Origin: Smithella sp. ME-1
GTDB taxonomy: Bacteria > Desulfobacterota > Syntrophia > Syntrophales > Smithellaceae
NCBI GenBank assembly: GCA_000495415.1
Contig: AWGX01000515.1
Span: 1-5,670, forward strand
Length of the DNA: 5,670 nt
Direction: 5' to 3'
The translations under genes were made by a program, and so were the position numbers. Numbering within the stretch: position 1 is the stretch's first letter; every line of letters starts with the position of its first letter. A model generated the notes under the pieces. That model was not told the DNA's origin and did not search any database. It worked only from the letters and a program-made list of their open reading frames with translations. Of the stretch, positions 1 to 5,622 are shown one piece after another.

Positions 1-30
1 TCCGTTGTCCTACCATTGAACGATTCCCCA
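1..30 (-). tRNA. tRNA-Gln, 5' portion, cut by window start
   Basis: Read on the minus strand from base 30 down to base 1, the sequence starts TGGGGAATCG and continues through a D-arm into the 5' side of the anticodon stem (ending ACGGA). It parses as a 7-nt acceptor strand TGGGGAA, a TC linker, a D-stem GTT/GAC, a D-loop with the usual GG, and the start of the anticodon stem. A U at position 1 followed by GGGG is typical of bacterial tRNA-Gln, and the layout matches the 5' half of E. coli tRNA-Gln closely. The anticodon, T-arm and 3' end lie outside the window, so the isoacceptor (UUG or CUG) cannot be read. The identity rests on remembered similarity and on the fold. Confidence 0.82.
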
Positions 31-94
31 GCAGTAAATATTAATAACCGTTGCCTTCGGCTCTTTTTCAGGAACCATTTTAAGGCGGCGTGAA

Positions 95-100
95 TATAAT
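95..100 (+). promoter_or_regulatory. candidate -10 element upstream of plsC
   Basis: A perfect TATAAT lies 60 bases before the plsC start codon, in the only sizeable non-coding gap upstream of the plus-strand series. No good -35 hexamer sits 16-18 bases upstream. A TG lies 4-3 bases before the hexamer rather than in the exact extended -10 position. It is a plausible promoter core for the plsC/membrane-protein unit, supported only by the hexamer match and its location. Confidence 0.35.
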
Positions 101-160
101 GCGAATGATTTCTTATGTCAATAAATTTTCTTCACAAGTATCTGTAAAGGAGATTTTACT

Positions 161-895
161 ATGAAATCAATATACAAGGCTATATGTGTTGTATGGCTTG
201 GCCTTTGGGCGACACTCGCGACTATTATACTATGTATTTTCATCATACCCGCGGGACTGCTAAGTCGTACCGGTAATTTGGCGTTCTCTCTGTCGAAGCT
301 CTGGGCGTACACAATGCTTGCCGTCTCCTTCGTCCGTACGGAAATTAAAAACAAAGATAAAATTCAAAAGGGCACTTCATATATCATTATTTCCAACCAC
401 CAATCGCATTATGATATTATTACACTGGTTACTACGTTGGGCATTCAGTTCCGATGGATCATCAAAAAAGAAATTCTCAAAATTCCGATTTTCGGATACG
501 GATTGAATGCTTCACGAAACATCTTTATTGACCGCGCCAATACCACGAGCGCAATTGAAAGCATCAACAAGGGTTTTGATCGTTTACCCACGGGCGTAAG
601 CGTAATGGTCTTTGCCGAAGGAACCAGATCACCCGACGGTCAGATTCATGAATTCAAAAAGGGCGGATTCATCGCAGCCGTCCAGCGGAAAATTCCCATC
701 CTTCCGGTTACAGTCAATGGAAGCAGGCGCGTCATGCGTAAAGGAAGCTTTACTTTGAAGCCGGGAAAAATCCAGGTCGTTATAGGTGACCCGATAGATA
801 CCAGCGGCTATACCTCCGAAACAATTCCGGAACTTATCGACAAAACGCATCAGGTAGTAATAGCGAATTTTAATCCCGAATACACCGGGAAATAA
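161..895 (+). CDS. plsC: PlsC-type 1-acyl-sn-glycerol-3-phosphate acyltransferase
   Basis: A 244-residue lysophospholipid acyltransferase. Enzymes of this family move a fatty acyl chain from acyl-ACP or acyl-CoA to the sn-2 position of lysophosphatidic acid, giving phosphatidic acid at the inner membrane. All four family blocks are visible: the catalytic HX4D motif (H80 to D85, in NHQSHYD), block II ending FIDR at about 122-125, the acceptor-binding FAEGTRS at 151-157 (E153, G154, T155, R156), and block IV with P182 in ILPVTVNGS. Residues about 10-31 form an N-terminal membrane helix, with a second hydrophobic stretch near 41-58. The length is normal for the family. The start is set by AAAGGAG at 146-152, eight bases before the ATG. 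The next gene follows after 37 bases, so the two are probably co-transcribed. The PlsC family is clear. The exact acceptor is less certain, because paralogues acylate other lysolipids such as ornithine lipids. Confidence 0.93.
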   Translation: MKSIYKAICVVWLGLWATLATIILCIFIIPAGLLSRTGNLAFSLSKLWAYTMLAVSFVRTEIKNKDKIQKGTSYIIISNHQSHYDIITLVTTLGIQFRWIIKKEILKIPIFGYGLNASRNIFIDRANTTSAIESINKGFDRLPTGVSVMVFAEGTRSPDGQIHEFKKGGFIAAVQRKIPILPVTVNGSRRVMRKGSFTLKPGKIQVVIGDPIDTSGYTSETIPELIDKTHQVVIANFNPEYTGK

Positions 896-932
896 ACATT
901 CCCCCAGTTATAATGAAAGGAGGCAAAAAATA

Positions 933-1349
933 ATGCAATTATCCAAAAATTTTTATCGGTTGATGTTTTTTTGGGGTGCTCTCTGGAATTTCTCTTTTGC
1001 CATTCCGGGACTTCTTTTCCCTGAATTCAGCATTGAACTTACTTTCGGAACGGATATGGATCAGTCCCTGTTACTAGGAAACTATTATGCCCACAGCATG
1101 TACTTATTCTGGTGGGGCGTGGTACTCATTTTCGGTATAGGATACTATCTGGTATCACGGGATGTAAACAAAAACAGAGGCATAGTATGGATGGGCGTAA
1201 TAGGGAAACTCTGTTTTTTCTTTTTCCTGACCTATTCCTATTTAACCGGAAAATCGACTATTTTGTCCTTTCTCGGCGGCACTGGTGATTTTATTTTTAC
1301 CATATTATTCCTGAGTTTCCTGTGGCAAACCCGAAATGAAGCAATTTAA
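933..1349 (+). CDS. four-helix integral membrane protein of unknown function
   Basis: A 138-residue, strongly hydrophobic and aromatic-rich protein that I cannot name. Four membrane helices are predicted by eye at about residues 9-29, 54-74, 84-104 and 110-131. Between helices 1 and 2 is a polar loop of about 24 residues (FPEFSIELTFG...DMDQ). A basic stretch before helix 3 (RDVNKNR, 76-82) is consistent with a cytoplasmic loop. No catalytic motif, cysteine pair or signal peptide cleavage site stands out. A glycine-rich GGTGD (115-119) opens helix 4 and could be a conserved functional spot. The start is well set by AAAGGAGG at 916-923, nine bases before the ATG. It lies 37 bases after plsC in the same direction, so a role beside membrane lipid metabolism is possible, inferred from position only. 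Confidence 0.85.
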   Translation: MQLSKNFYRLMFFWGALWNFSFAIPGLLFPEFSIELTFGTDMDQSLLLGNYYAHSMYLFWWGVVLIFGIGYYLVSRDVNKNRGIVWMGVIGKLCFFFFLTYSYLTGKSTILSFLGGTGDFIFTILFLSFLWQTRNEAI

Positions 1350-1364
1350 TATATAAATTTTACC

Positions 1365-1393
1365 TTACAAAGAAGTACTGAAACACATATATA
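1365..1393 (+). promoter_or_regulatory. weak candidate promoter just before the DUF616 gene
   Basis: TTACAA (1365-1370) and TATATA (1388-1393) are separated by exactly 17 bases, a sigma70-like spacing. The hexamers match consensus at 3 of 6 and 4 of 6 positions. The -10 ends four bases before the ATG at 1398, so the expected transcription start would fall on or next to the start codon, implying a leaderless mRNA. That agrees with the lack of a ribosome binding site there. In such AT-rich sequence a chance match is likely. Confidence 0.25.
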
Positions 1394-1397
1394 AAAG

Positions 1398-2336
1398 ATG
1401 GACGAATCCAAAATAATTAAAAAACTTGTCGAAGATTATGAGAAAGCACAGCGTGCTCTCAATGATTTAAACAGTCAATACAATTCCGAAGAATATCTGC
1501 TGGGCAGAAAGATATGGACCACATGGTGGTTGCGCTTTATCGGAATTGCGTACGATCTTGTCCGGTCAATGAAATCGAGGATTTCTTACAAATCGTGGCA
1601 GTCGCTTAATACTGCAAGAATTAAAAATAATATTAACTACACGAACACGCTTGCTCTTTATAATTATAAAATTGCGATTTACACATGCATAACCGGTAAA
1701 TATGACTATCCTCAGGAACCTTTGCTCAAACCGGACAATGTGGATTATATTATTGTCACTGACGATCCTCTCTTATCGACCGGCGCCTGGAAAAGTATAG
1801 ACATTCGTACTATAAAAGGAGTCCCGCCGCTCGATGATTCCCGTGTTTCACGATACATAAAATTGCATCCGCATCTCTTTCTTAATGACTATGATTATTC
1901 AATTTATATCGACGCGAACATAAAAACTGTCGGAGATATGCGGTATCTTATCTATCTTTTGAACCAATATGGTTGCATAGCCAGTCTTCACCGTCACAGA
2001 GACTGCATATACGAAGAACTGAAAGCTTGCATTCGTCTCAAAAAGGGAGATCCGGAAATAATGCGCAAGCAAATTGACTCATACCGAAACGCGGCAATGC
2101 CCGAACACTATGGTTTGATCGAGGCAAATCTGCTTGTAAGAGATCACCATAATCCGGCATGCATAGAAATAATGGAAAAATGGTGGCAGGAGATAGCAAA
2201 ACACAGCGGCCGTGATCAACTCAGTTTGCCATTCGTACTTTGGAAGATGGGAATCCCAGCCTCAGAAATCGGGAGAATCAGCGATAATGTTTATAAAATG
2301 GCGATGATAAGAATCGAGCCTCATCCGAAAAGTTAA
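1398..2336 (+). CDS. DUF616 (TOD1/MUCI70-type) glycosyltransferase-like protein
   Basis: A 312-residue protein whose residues about 90-290 look like the DUF616 domain, a nucleotide-sugar glycosyltransferase-like fold known from plant MUCI70/TOD1 proteins and from bacterial polysaccharide loci. Visible landmarks are IYTCITGKYD (94-103), YIIVTDD (117-123), SRYIKLHPHLFL (151-162), a DxD-like IDANI with D172 and N174 expected to bind metal and sugar nucleotide, HRHRDCIYEE (198-207), IEANLLVRDH (241-250) and GRDQLSLPF (271-279). Residues 1-30 are charged and probably helical or coiled coil. There is no signal peptide, so it is presumably cytoplasmic or membrane-associated. No proper Shine-Dalgarno precedes the ATG. 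An in-frame TAA lies just upstream and the next Met is residue 58, so this start is the only sensible one. It ends 14 bases before the radical SAM gene, suggesting a shared transcript. Donor and acceptor are unknown. Confidence 0.82.
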   Translation: MDESKIIKKLVEDYEKAQRALNDLNSQYNSEEYLLGRKIWTTWWLRFIGIAYDLVRSMKSRISYKSWQSLNTARIKNNINYTNTLALYNYKIAIYTCITGKYDYPQEPLLKPDNVDYIIVTDDPLLSTGAWKSIDIRTIKGVPPLDDSRVSRYIKLHPHLFLNDYDYSIYIDANIKTVGDMRYLIYLLNQYGCIASLHRHRDCIYEELKACIRLKKGDPEIMRKQIDSYRNAAMPEHYGLIEANLLVRDHHNPACIEIMEKWWQEIAKHSGRDQLSLPFVLWKMGIPASEIGRISDNVYKMAMIRIEPHPKS

Positions 2337-2350
2337 ATCAGACAGGGAAG

Positions 2351-3034
2351 ATGTTCTTTAATCAAAAACATACGGTAACATTCCATTTAACCGATAAATG
2401 CAATCTCCGATGTAAAGATTGTCACTGGTTTTCACAGCCGATTAATCCTCCGGACAAAAATATCGATTACAGGGATTATTTAAACTGGATTAATATACAT
2501 ATTAGGGAAATTAAATTTATTAAATTATCCGGCGGAGAGCCAACCATGTATCCTGATTTTCTGAAGCTGATTAACAATATGCCGGTAAGAATCAGAGTAA
2601 GAGTTAATTCCAACGGAACAAACATTGACGTATTAAAACAAATTAACAGGAGAAATGTTGAATTGGCAATTTCCAAAAACAGGATAGTTAATCCCGACTT
2701 TGAAGATAATATAAAGAAATTAAATCTCCCCTACAGCATAGTTTCATTCAATGGAAGTGATGCCTGTTTAAAAGACGAGGTAAAATTCGGTGAAGACGAA
2801 AAAAACGTTTGTTTGATAGACAAACCATGTTTTTGCAGCGCCAAAGAAACCAGATTCGGTTCCGACGGTTACGCTTATAATTGTGAAACCGGCTTAAGAA
2901 GTAAGAATAAATTATATCAAACCGGACTATCGTTATGGGGTGGTAATTTATGCAAATATGAATTAAAATGTATAATCAAGAAAGAATGTCTGTCTAATTT
3001 TTTAAATGAAAATAAGTATAAACTTATAAAATAA
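2351..3034 (+). CDS. short radical SAM protein with cysteine-rich C-terminus
   Basis: A 227-residue radical SAM enzyme. The [4Fe-4S] motif CX3CX2C is at C17, C21 and C24 (CNLRCKDCHWFS), where three cysteines hold the cluster that cleaves S-adenosylmethionine. The SAM-contacting GGEP is at 61-64, and a further strand motif VNSNGT at 86-91. After about residue 130 the sequence is not typical barrel but carries C139, C154, C160, C162, C178, C201, C207 and C213. This spacing resembles a reduced SPASM/twitch-like region that could bind an auxiliary cluster; this is inferred. At 227 residues it is shorter than most SPASM enzymes. AGGGA at 2344-2348 is only two bases from the ATG, a tight spacing that hints at coupling to the gene 14 bases upstream. 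It is markedly AT-rich: bases 2461-2520 hold only 13 G or C. No precursor peptide was recognised nearby, and the substrate is unknown. Confidence 0.88.
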   Translation: MFFNQKHTVTFHLTDKCNLRCKDCHWFSQPINPPDKNIDYRDYLNWINIHIREIKFIKLSGGEPTMYPDFLKLINNMPVRIRVRVNSNGTNIDVLKQINRRNVELAISKNRIVNPDFEDNIKKLNLPYSIVSFNGSDACLKDEVKFGEDEKNVCLIDKPCFCSAKETRFGSDGYAYNCETGLRSKNKLYQTGLSLWGGNLCKYELKCIIKKECLSNFLNENKYKLIK

Positions 3035-3075
3035 ATAGTCCAAGTTAAGTAAAATAAATTCATCAGATATTCTGC

Positions 3076-3104
3076 TTGGTGATAGCATCTATAAGTGATA
3101 AATA
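3076..3104 (+). promoter_or_regulatory. candidate promoter for the small Cys protein/rlpA group
   Basis: The 104-base gap after the radical SAM gene holds TTGGTG (3076-3081) and, 17 bases later, TAAATA (3099-3104), preceded by TG at 3096-3097 in the extended -10 position. Each hexamer matches consensus at only 3 of 6 positions. It lies 34 bases before the start codon of the next gene, a sensible leader length, so it may start a separate transcript for the three genes downstream. Confidence 0.3.
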
Positions 3105-3138
3105 CAACGCATATATCGTCATATTAAGGAGACAATCA

Positions 3139-3378
3139 ATGGCAAAGGAAAAAGCAAAAACAAAAGTAAATGGAAAATCAACAAAACCTAAAATTTCGGA
3201 AATGGACCGCAAACTGGCTGCTTTTTGTCTTGTTTGTCCGGTCTGCAGTCATGCCCGCAAAAAACAAAAAGGACTGGCATTTGCGTTTGTCCAGAAAATT
3301 GAAGGCAATCTGTGTCCTTTTTGCAGAGCTTATGAACGCGTTTACGGCAAAAAAGCCCACCAGCCGATTCGTAAATAA
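3139..3378 (+). CDS. small zinc-ribbon-like protein, 79 residues
   Basis: A small basic protein with two CxxC knuckles: CPVC (C33, C36; an extra C30 gives CLVCPVC) and CPFC (C59, C62), 22 residues apart. This is the layout of a zinc ribbon, so one structural Zn is likely. Residues 1-18 are lysine-rich and probably disordered. The C-terminus is also basic (RAYERVYGKK), which would suit nucleic-acid or ribosome contact, but this is inference from charge. I do not recognise a named family. The frame is open further upstream to a TTG at 3076, but AAGGAG at 3126-3131 sits seven bases before the ATG at 3139, so that ATG is the start. A second small Cys/His protein follows after 32 bases, and the pair probably shares a transcript. 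Confidence 0.8.
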   Translation: MAKEKAKTKVNGKSTKPKISEMDRKLAAFCLVCPVCSHARKKQKGLAFAFVQKIEGNLCPFCRAYERVYGKKAHQPIRK

Positions 3379-3410
3379 GAATATGAATCCAACCCGGAAA
3401 AAGAGGTATA

Positions 3411-3725
3411 ATGAAAATTTCCAAGTGGCTGGACAAAAAAGAAGCTGAAGGAATTGATGTTTCGCATATCAAATTGCCGGAAGATTTGGCCCAAGATGAG
3501 CCGCCGGCGGAAACGATTTATTTTAAAGAGATAAGATCATGCTCTATTCTTTGCCCCGGTAATCATCCCTTTGCGACCATCGAACGTTACGGTCACTGGT
3601 TTTACTGCAGGGGACGTGACAAAGAAAATGGCCCGCATACGACAAAACCGCAGTGGTGGCTCTTTACCAAAAATTCAGACCTGGCGTTTAAGACGGCGAA
3701 AATACATATCGAAAAAAGCGGCTAA
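3411..3725 (+). CDS. small Cys/His protein of unknown function
   Basis: A 104-residue protein that I do not recognise. Residues 1-35 are charged, with an acidic stretch PEDLAQDEPP (23-32). The centre holds C44, C48, H52, H62, C66 and H76 around CSILCPGNHPF and GHWFYCRGRD. C44, C48, C66 and one histidine could form a zinc site, which is inferred from spacing only. Aromatic residues are frequent (WFYC at 63-66, QWWLF at 81-85), followed by a basic C-terminal helix (LAFKTAKIHIEKSG). No signal peptide or membrane segment is present, so it is probably cytoplasmic. AAGAGG at 3401-3406 lies four bases before the ATG. The gene is 32 bases after the zinc-ribbon gene and 15 bases before the rlpA fragment. 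It is most likely a partner of the zinc-ribbon protein. Confidence 0.72.
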   Translation: MKISKWLDKKEAEGIDVSHIKLPEDLAQDEPPAETIYFKEIRSCSILCPGNHPFATIERYGHWFYCRGRDKENGPHTTKPQWWLFTKNSDLAFKTAKIHIEKSG

Positions 3726-3740
3726 GTACAGGATAGCGAT

Positions 3741-4219
3741 ATGCTGAAAACCAAATCAATCTTTATCCTGCTCATTTTATCTTTCGTTATGTTGTTTTTG
3801 AGCGTCGGTTGCCAGACTATCCCGCAAACACAAAAGATAAATGAAACAAATCTTCCACAAATAATAGCCCCAGTTATTCAGAACCGGATGGTGCAGTGGG
3901 AATAGCCCGCTACTATAAGAAACGCTACGATGGACGAAGAACAACGTCTGGAGAGATCTACAGATCAAAAAAGTTGACGGCAGCTCACCCCACTTTACCT
4001 TTGGGCACATTGGTGGAGGTAGAAAATCTCTTTAATAACAAGTCAGTCATTGTTAAGATCAATGATCGCTGCCGCGAGCATGAAGAAGTATTTATTGATT
4101 TATCACGAGAAGCGGCACGCCAACTGGGCATGATTAAACAAGGCAAGGCTAAAGTCCGGATTACCATCGTTAAAGAAACTAATCAGTCGGATGAAGAGAT
4201 ACCTGACACGCAGAAATAA
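3741..4219 (+). pseudogene. rlpA: RlpA-like septal-ring/cell-wall lipoprotein gene, frameshifted
   Basis: Two reading frames together encode one RlpA-like lipoprotein. Frame A, 3741-3905, gives 54 residues with a lipoprotein signal: MLKTK, a hydrophobic core at 7-20, then SVGC with C24 as the lipidation site (the S at -3 is atypical). AGGA at 3730-3733 is seven bases upstream of its ATG. Frame B, open from 3845 to 4219, carries the double-psi beta-barrel domain: GIARYY, TTSGEIY, LTAAHPTLPLGTLVEV, VKINDRC, FIDLSREAARQLG. Counted from GTG 3896, E20, H31 and D57 match the spacing of the catalytic E120, H131 and D157 of the P. aeruginosa RlpA lytic transglycosylase, which cuts glycan strands lacking stem peptides. 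One missing base between about 3843 and 3902 separates the frames. Restoring an A in the AAA at 3844-3846 gives one 159-residue protein with a Ser/Asn linker and no SPOR domain. It could be a true pseudogene, a recent mutation or a sequencing error; GTG 3896 alone would give an unexported domain. Confidence 0.85.
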
Positions 4220-4240
4220 CTGATTAAGTTTTATAACAAC

Positions 4241-4273
4241 CTCAAACCGCTATTGAGATTCTTTTCTCTTTTT
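4241..4273 (+). terminator. weak candidate terminator after rlpA
   Basis: CTCAA (4241-4245) and TTGAG (4253-4257) can form a five-pair stem with a seven-base loop, followed on the plus strand by a T-rich run (4259-4273). It lies 22 bases after the rlpA stop and overlaps the stop codon of the convergent gene, where a terminator would be expected. The stem has only two G-C pairs, so it is weak. It could act on plus-strand transcripts; the minus strand lacks a good T run. Confidence 0.28.
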
Positions 4274-5476
4274 CAGCTCCAGCGCGGCTTTGAGTCCCTT
4301 CTGTCTGATTATTTTCAGTTTAAGCCTGGTTTCCGTCAACTTAAAGAACCGCTTGCCGTATTTATTTAAAAGTTTCTGATTAATCTCAAAACCGAGTCCG
4401 GGTTTGGTAAACGGCACAAGCATTGCGTTTTTATCCGGAATGATCGGATCAATAATTCCTTCTCTTTGTTCCGGCACCCAGGAAGGCTCCTCCAGCGGAT
4501 ATTCCAGTGGCAATTTATTGCCTTTGTCGGCAAGCACCATGTTCCAGTTGACGTAGAAACCGATTCCGTTGGTCCACGTGTGTGGAGAGAATTCTCTGCC
4601 ATAAACATGACAGGCATCGATTACTTTTCTGACCTGGGCGATTCCCCCCGCAAACGTCGCATCAGGTTGATAAACATGGAAGCAGTCTTTCTCCAGCATT
4701 ATTTTAATTTCATCCCACCCATAGTTGAGTTCGGCACCGGTAATCTTTACCTTGGAAATTTTCTTTAAGGCGGCATTCCCGTCGTAATCTCTGGAATCAA
4801 GCGGTTCTTCCAGCCATTCGATTTTGTTGTCATAACAGGCCTGGGCAAATTCCGTCGCGCGCTGTAAATCCCACGCGGGAATTTTATCCACGATGGTCAC
4901 TAGCCATCCCTGATTGGCATCAACACCCAAAACAAGATTATTTCCCACGCCTTTTCTTATAACTTCGATGTGTCTGATATCATCCCTCAATGTCTTGTTT
5001 TTTACCCGTAGTTTTGCTACTTTGAATCCGCGCTCTTTCATGGAGAGAAGTGCTTCCACTCTTTTTTCCGGTTCGTGCATTTCGCCGGTCGAGCAGTATA
5101 CTTCGATAGATCTCGCCTCTCCGCCCAAAAGTTCATATACCGGTTTGCCCTTGCTCTTGCCGATAATGTCCCAGCACGCGGGCTCAATCCAAAAATTCCT
5201 CCATCCAAGAATTCCGGCCTGTTTTAATAAACTCTGTGCGGATTCGATATCCGTAGGATCCGCACCCAGTAAATATCCGCCGATAAGGTCTCCCAGCCCT
5301 TCCCTTTCGTGTCCCAGAGCAGAACCTGCGGCATATCCTTCAATACCGTCATCGGTAACAAGTTTTATTAGTGTAAACCCATTATGTGTTTGAGGATAAC
5401 CGGGTATCCATGTAGGCCAAAAAGTTTGTTTAAGAGGAATTTGTACATGATAAAGCTCGATCAAAGATATTTTCAT
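4250..5476 (-). CDS. enolase-superfamily enzyme, mandelate racemase subgroup
   Basis: A 408-residue member of the mandelate racemase/muconate lactonizing enzyme family. These Mg-dependent enzymes abstract the proton alpha to a carboxylate, commonly dehydrating or epimerising acid sugars. Residues 1-120 form the capping domain with an aromatic specificity loop (FWPTWIPGYPQTH, 19-31). The barrel carries K155-L-R157 at the KxK position, metal ligands D186 (in VDANQGW), E223/E224 (WLEEP) and E249 (TGAEL), and D272 with H299 (SPHTWTNG), the His-Asp dyad of the mandelate racemase subgroup. R157 replaces the usual second lysine. Residues from about 381 form an unusual Lys/Arg-rich tail (RLKLKIIRQKGLKAALELKK). 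The ATG at 5476 is chosen because AAGGAGG (5489-5483) lies six bases upstream. A longer frame from TTG 5533 would begin inside the -35 element. The gene is convergent with rlpA and has its own promoter. The substrate cannot be read from sequence; a dehydratase is most likely. Confidence 0.92.
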   Translation of the reverse strand: MKISLIELYHVQIPLKQTFWPTWIPGYPQTHNGFTLIKLVTDDGIEGYAAGSALGHEREGLGDLIGGYLLGADPTDIESAQSLLKQAGILGWRNFWIEPACWDIIGKSKGKPVYELLGGEARSIEVYCSTGEMHEPEKRVEALLSMKERGFKVAKLRVKNKTLRDDIRHIEVIRKGVGNNLVLGVDANQGWLVTIVDKIPAWDLQRATEFAQACYDNKIEWLEEPLDSRDYDGNAALKKISKVKITGAELNYGWDEIKIMLEKDCFHVYQPDATFAGGIAQVRKVIDACHVYGREFSPHTWTNGIGFYVNWNMVLADKGNKLPLEYPLEEPSWVPEQREGIIDPIIPDKNAMLVPFTKPGLGFEINQKLLNKYGKRFFKLTETRLKLKIIRQKGLKAALELKKRKESQ

Positions 5477-5482
5477 AAAAAA

Positions 5483-5489
5483 CCTCCTT
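5483..5489 (-). promoter_or_regulatory. strong ribosome binding site deciding the racemase-family start
   Basis: On the minus strand a perfect AAGGAGG is followed by TTTTTT and then ATG at 5476. The six-base spacing is close to ideal, and it rules out the longer in-frame start at 5533. Confidence 0.85.
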
Positions 5490-5504
5490 GAAGCAGTGGC
5501 AAAA

Positions 5505-5533
5505 AATTTACACCCTGCCATAAACTTTGTCAA
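5505..5533 (-). promoter_or_regulatory. sigma70-type promoter of the racemase-family gene
   Basis: On the minus strand a perfect -35 TTGACA (5533-5528) is followed after exactly 17 bases by TAAATT (5510-5505), which matches the -10 consensus at 4 of 6 positions. The expected transcription start is near 5498, giving a leader of about 22 bases that includes the AAGGAGG. Spacing, position and strand all agree. A CTGACAC repeat (plus-strand 5540-5546) lies just upstream of the -35 and is a possible regulator site, which is conjecture. Confidence 0.7.
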
Positions 5534-5606
5534 CTCTGTCTGACACCTAAAAACAAGCCCGTTAAATTCAATGCTGTTATTTTTTTTGTTTGGATGTAAA
5601 ATACGC

Positions 5607-5622
5607 CTGACACGCTGACACG
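5607..5622. repeat. tandem CTGACACG repeat, two copies
   Basis: Two adjacent exact copies of CTGACACG occupy 5607-5614 and 5615-5622. The second copy continues as CTGACACGCAG to 5625, identical to an 11-base stretch at 4203-4213 near the 3' end of rlpA. A further CTGACAC is at 5540-5546. The motif therefore lies on both sides of the racemase-family gene. The meaning is unknown: a regulator site, a fragment of a dispersed repeat, or a chance match. Confidence 0.5.

Noticed and set aside
49..66. Possible terminator: GCCTTCGGC followed by T-rich sequence
   Set aside because: The stem is only three base pairs with a triloop, too short for an intrinsic terminator. It lies upstream of the minus-strand tRNA, where none is needed.
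3012..3027. Perfect six-base inverted repeat ATAAGT/ACTTAT at the 3' end of the radical SAM gene
   Set aside because: It is nearly all A-T, has no T tract after it and lies within coding sequence; expected by chance in such AT-rich DNA.
3076..3138. Longer N-terminus for the zinc-ribbon protein, from TTG 3076
   Set aside because: There is no ribosome binding site at 3076, while AAGGAG lies seven bases before ATG 3139.
3843..3905. Programmed -1 ribosomal frameshift joining the two rlpA frames
   Set aside because: No X XXY YYZ slippery heptamer is in phase with the first frame. AAACAAA at 3844-3850 neither fits the pattern nor has the right phase, and no clear downstream stem or pseudoknot is visible.
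4914..5393. 159-codon open frame on the plus strand
   Set aside because: It lies wholly antisense to the well-supported racemase-family gene and its translation shows no family motif; it is a shadow frame.
5477..5533. Longer N-terminus (19 extra residues) for the racemase-family protein, from TTG 5533
   Set aside because: The extra codons overlap the -35 and -10 elements and the AAGGAGG site; the family N-terminus starts at MKISLIELYHV.
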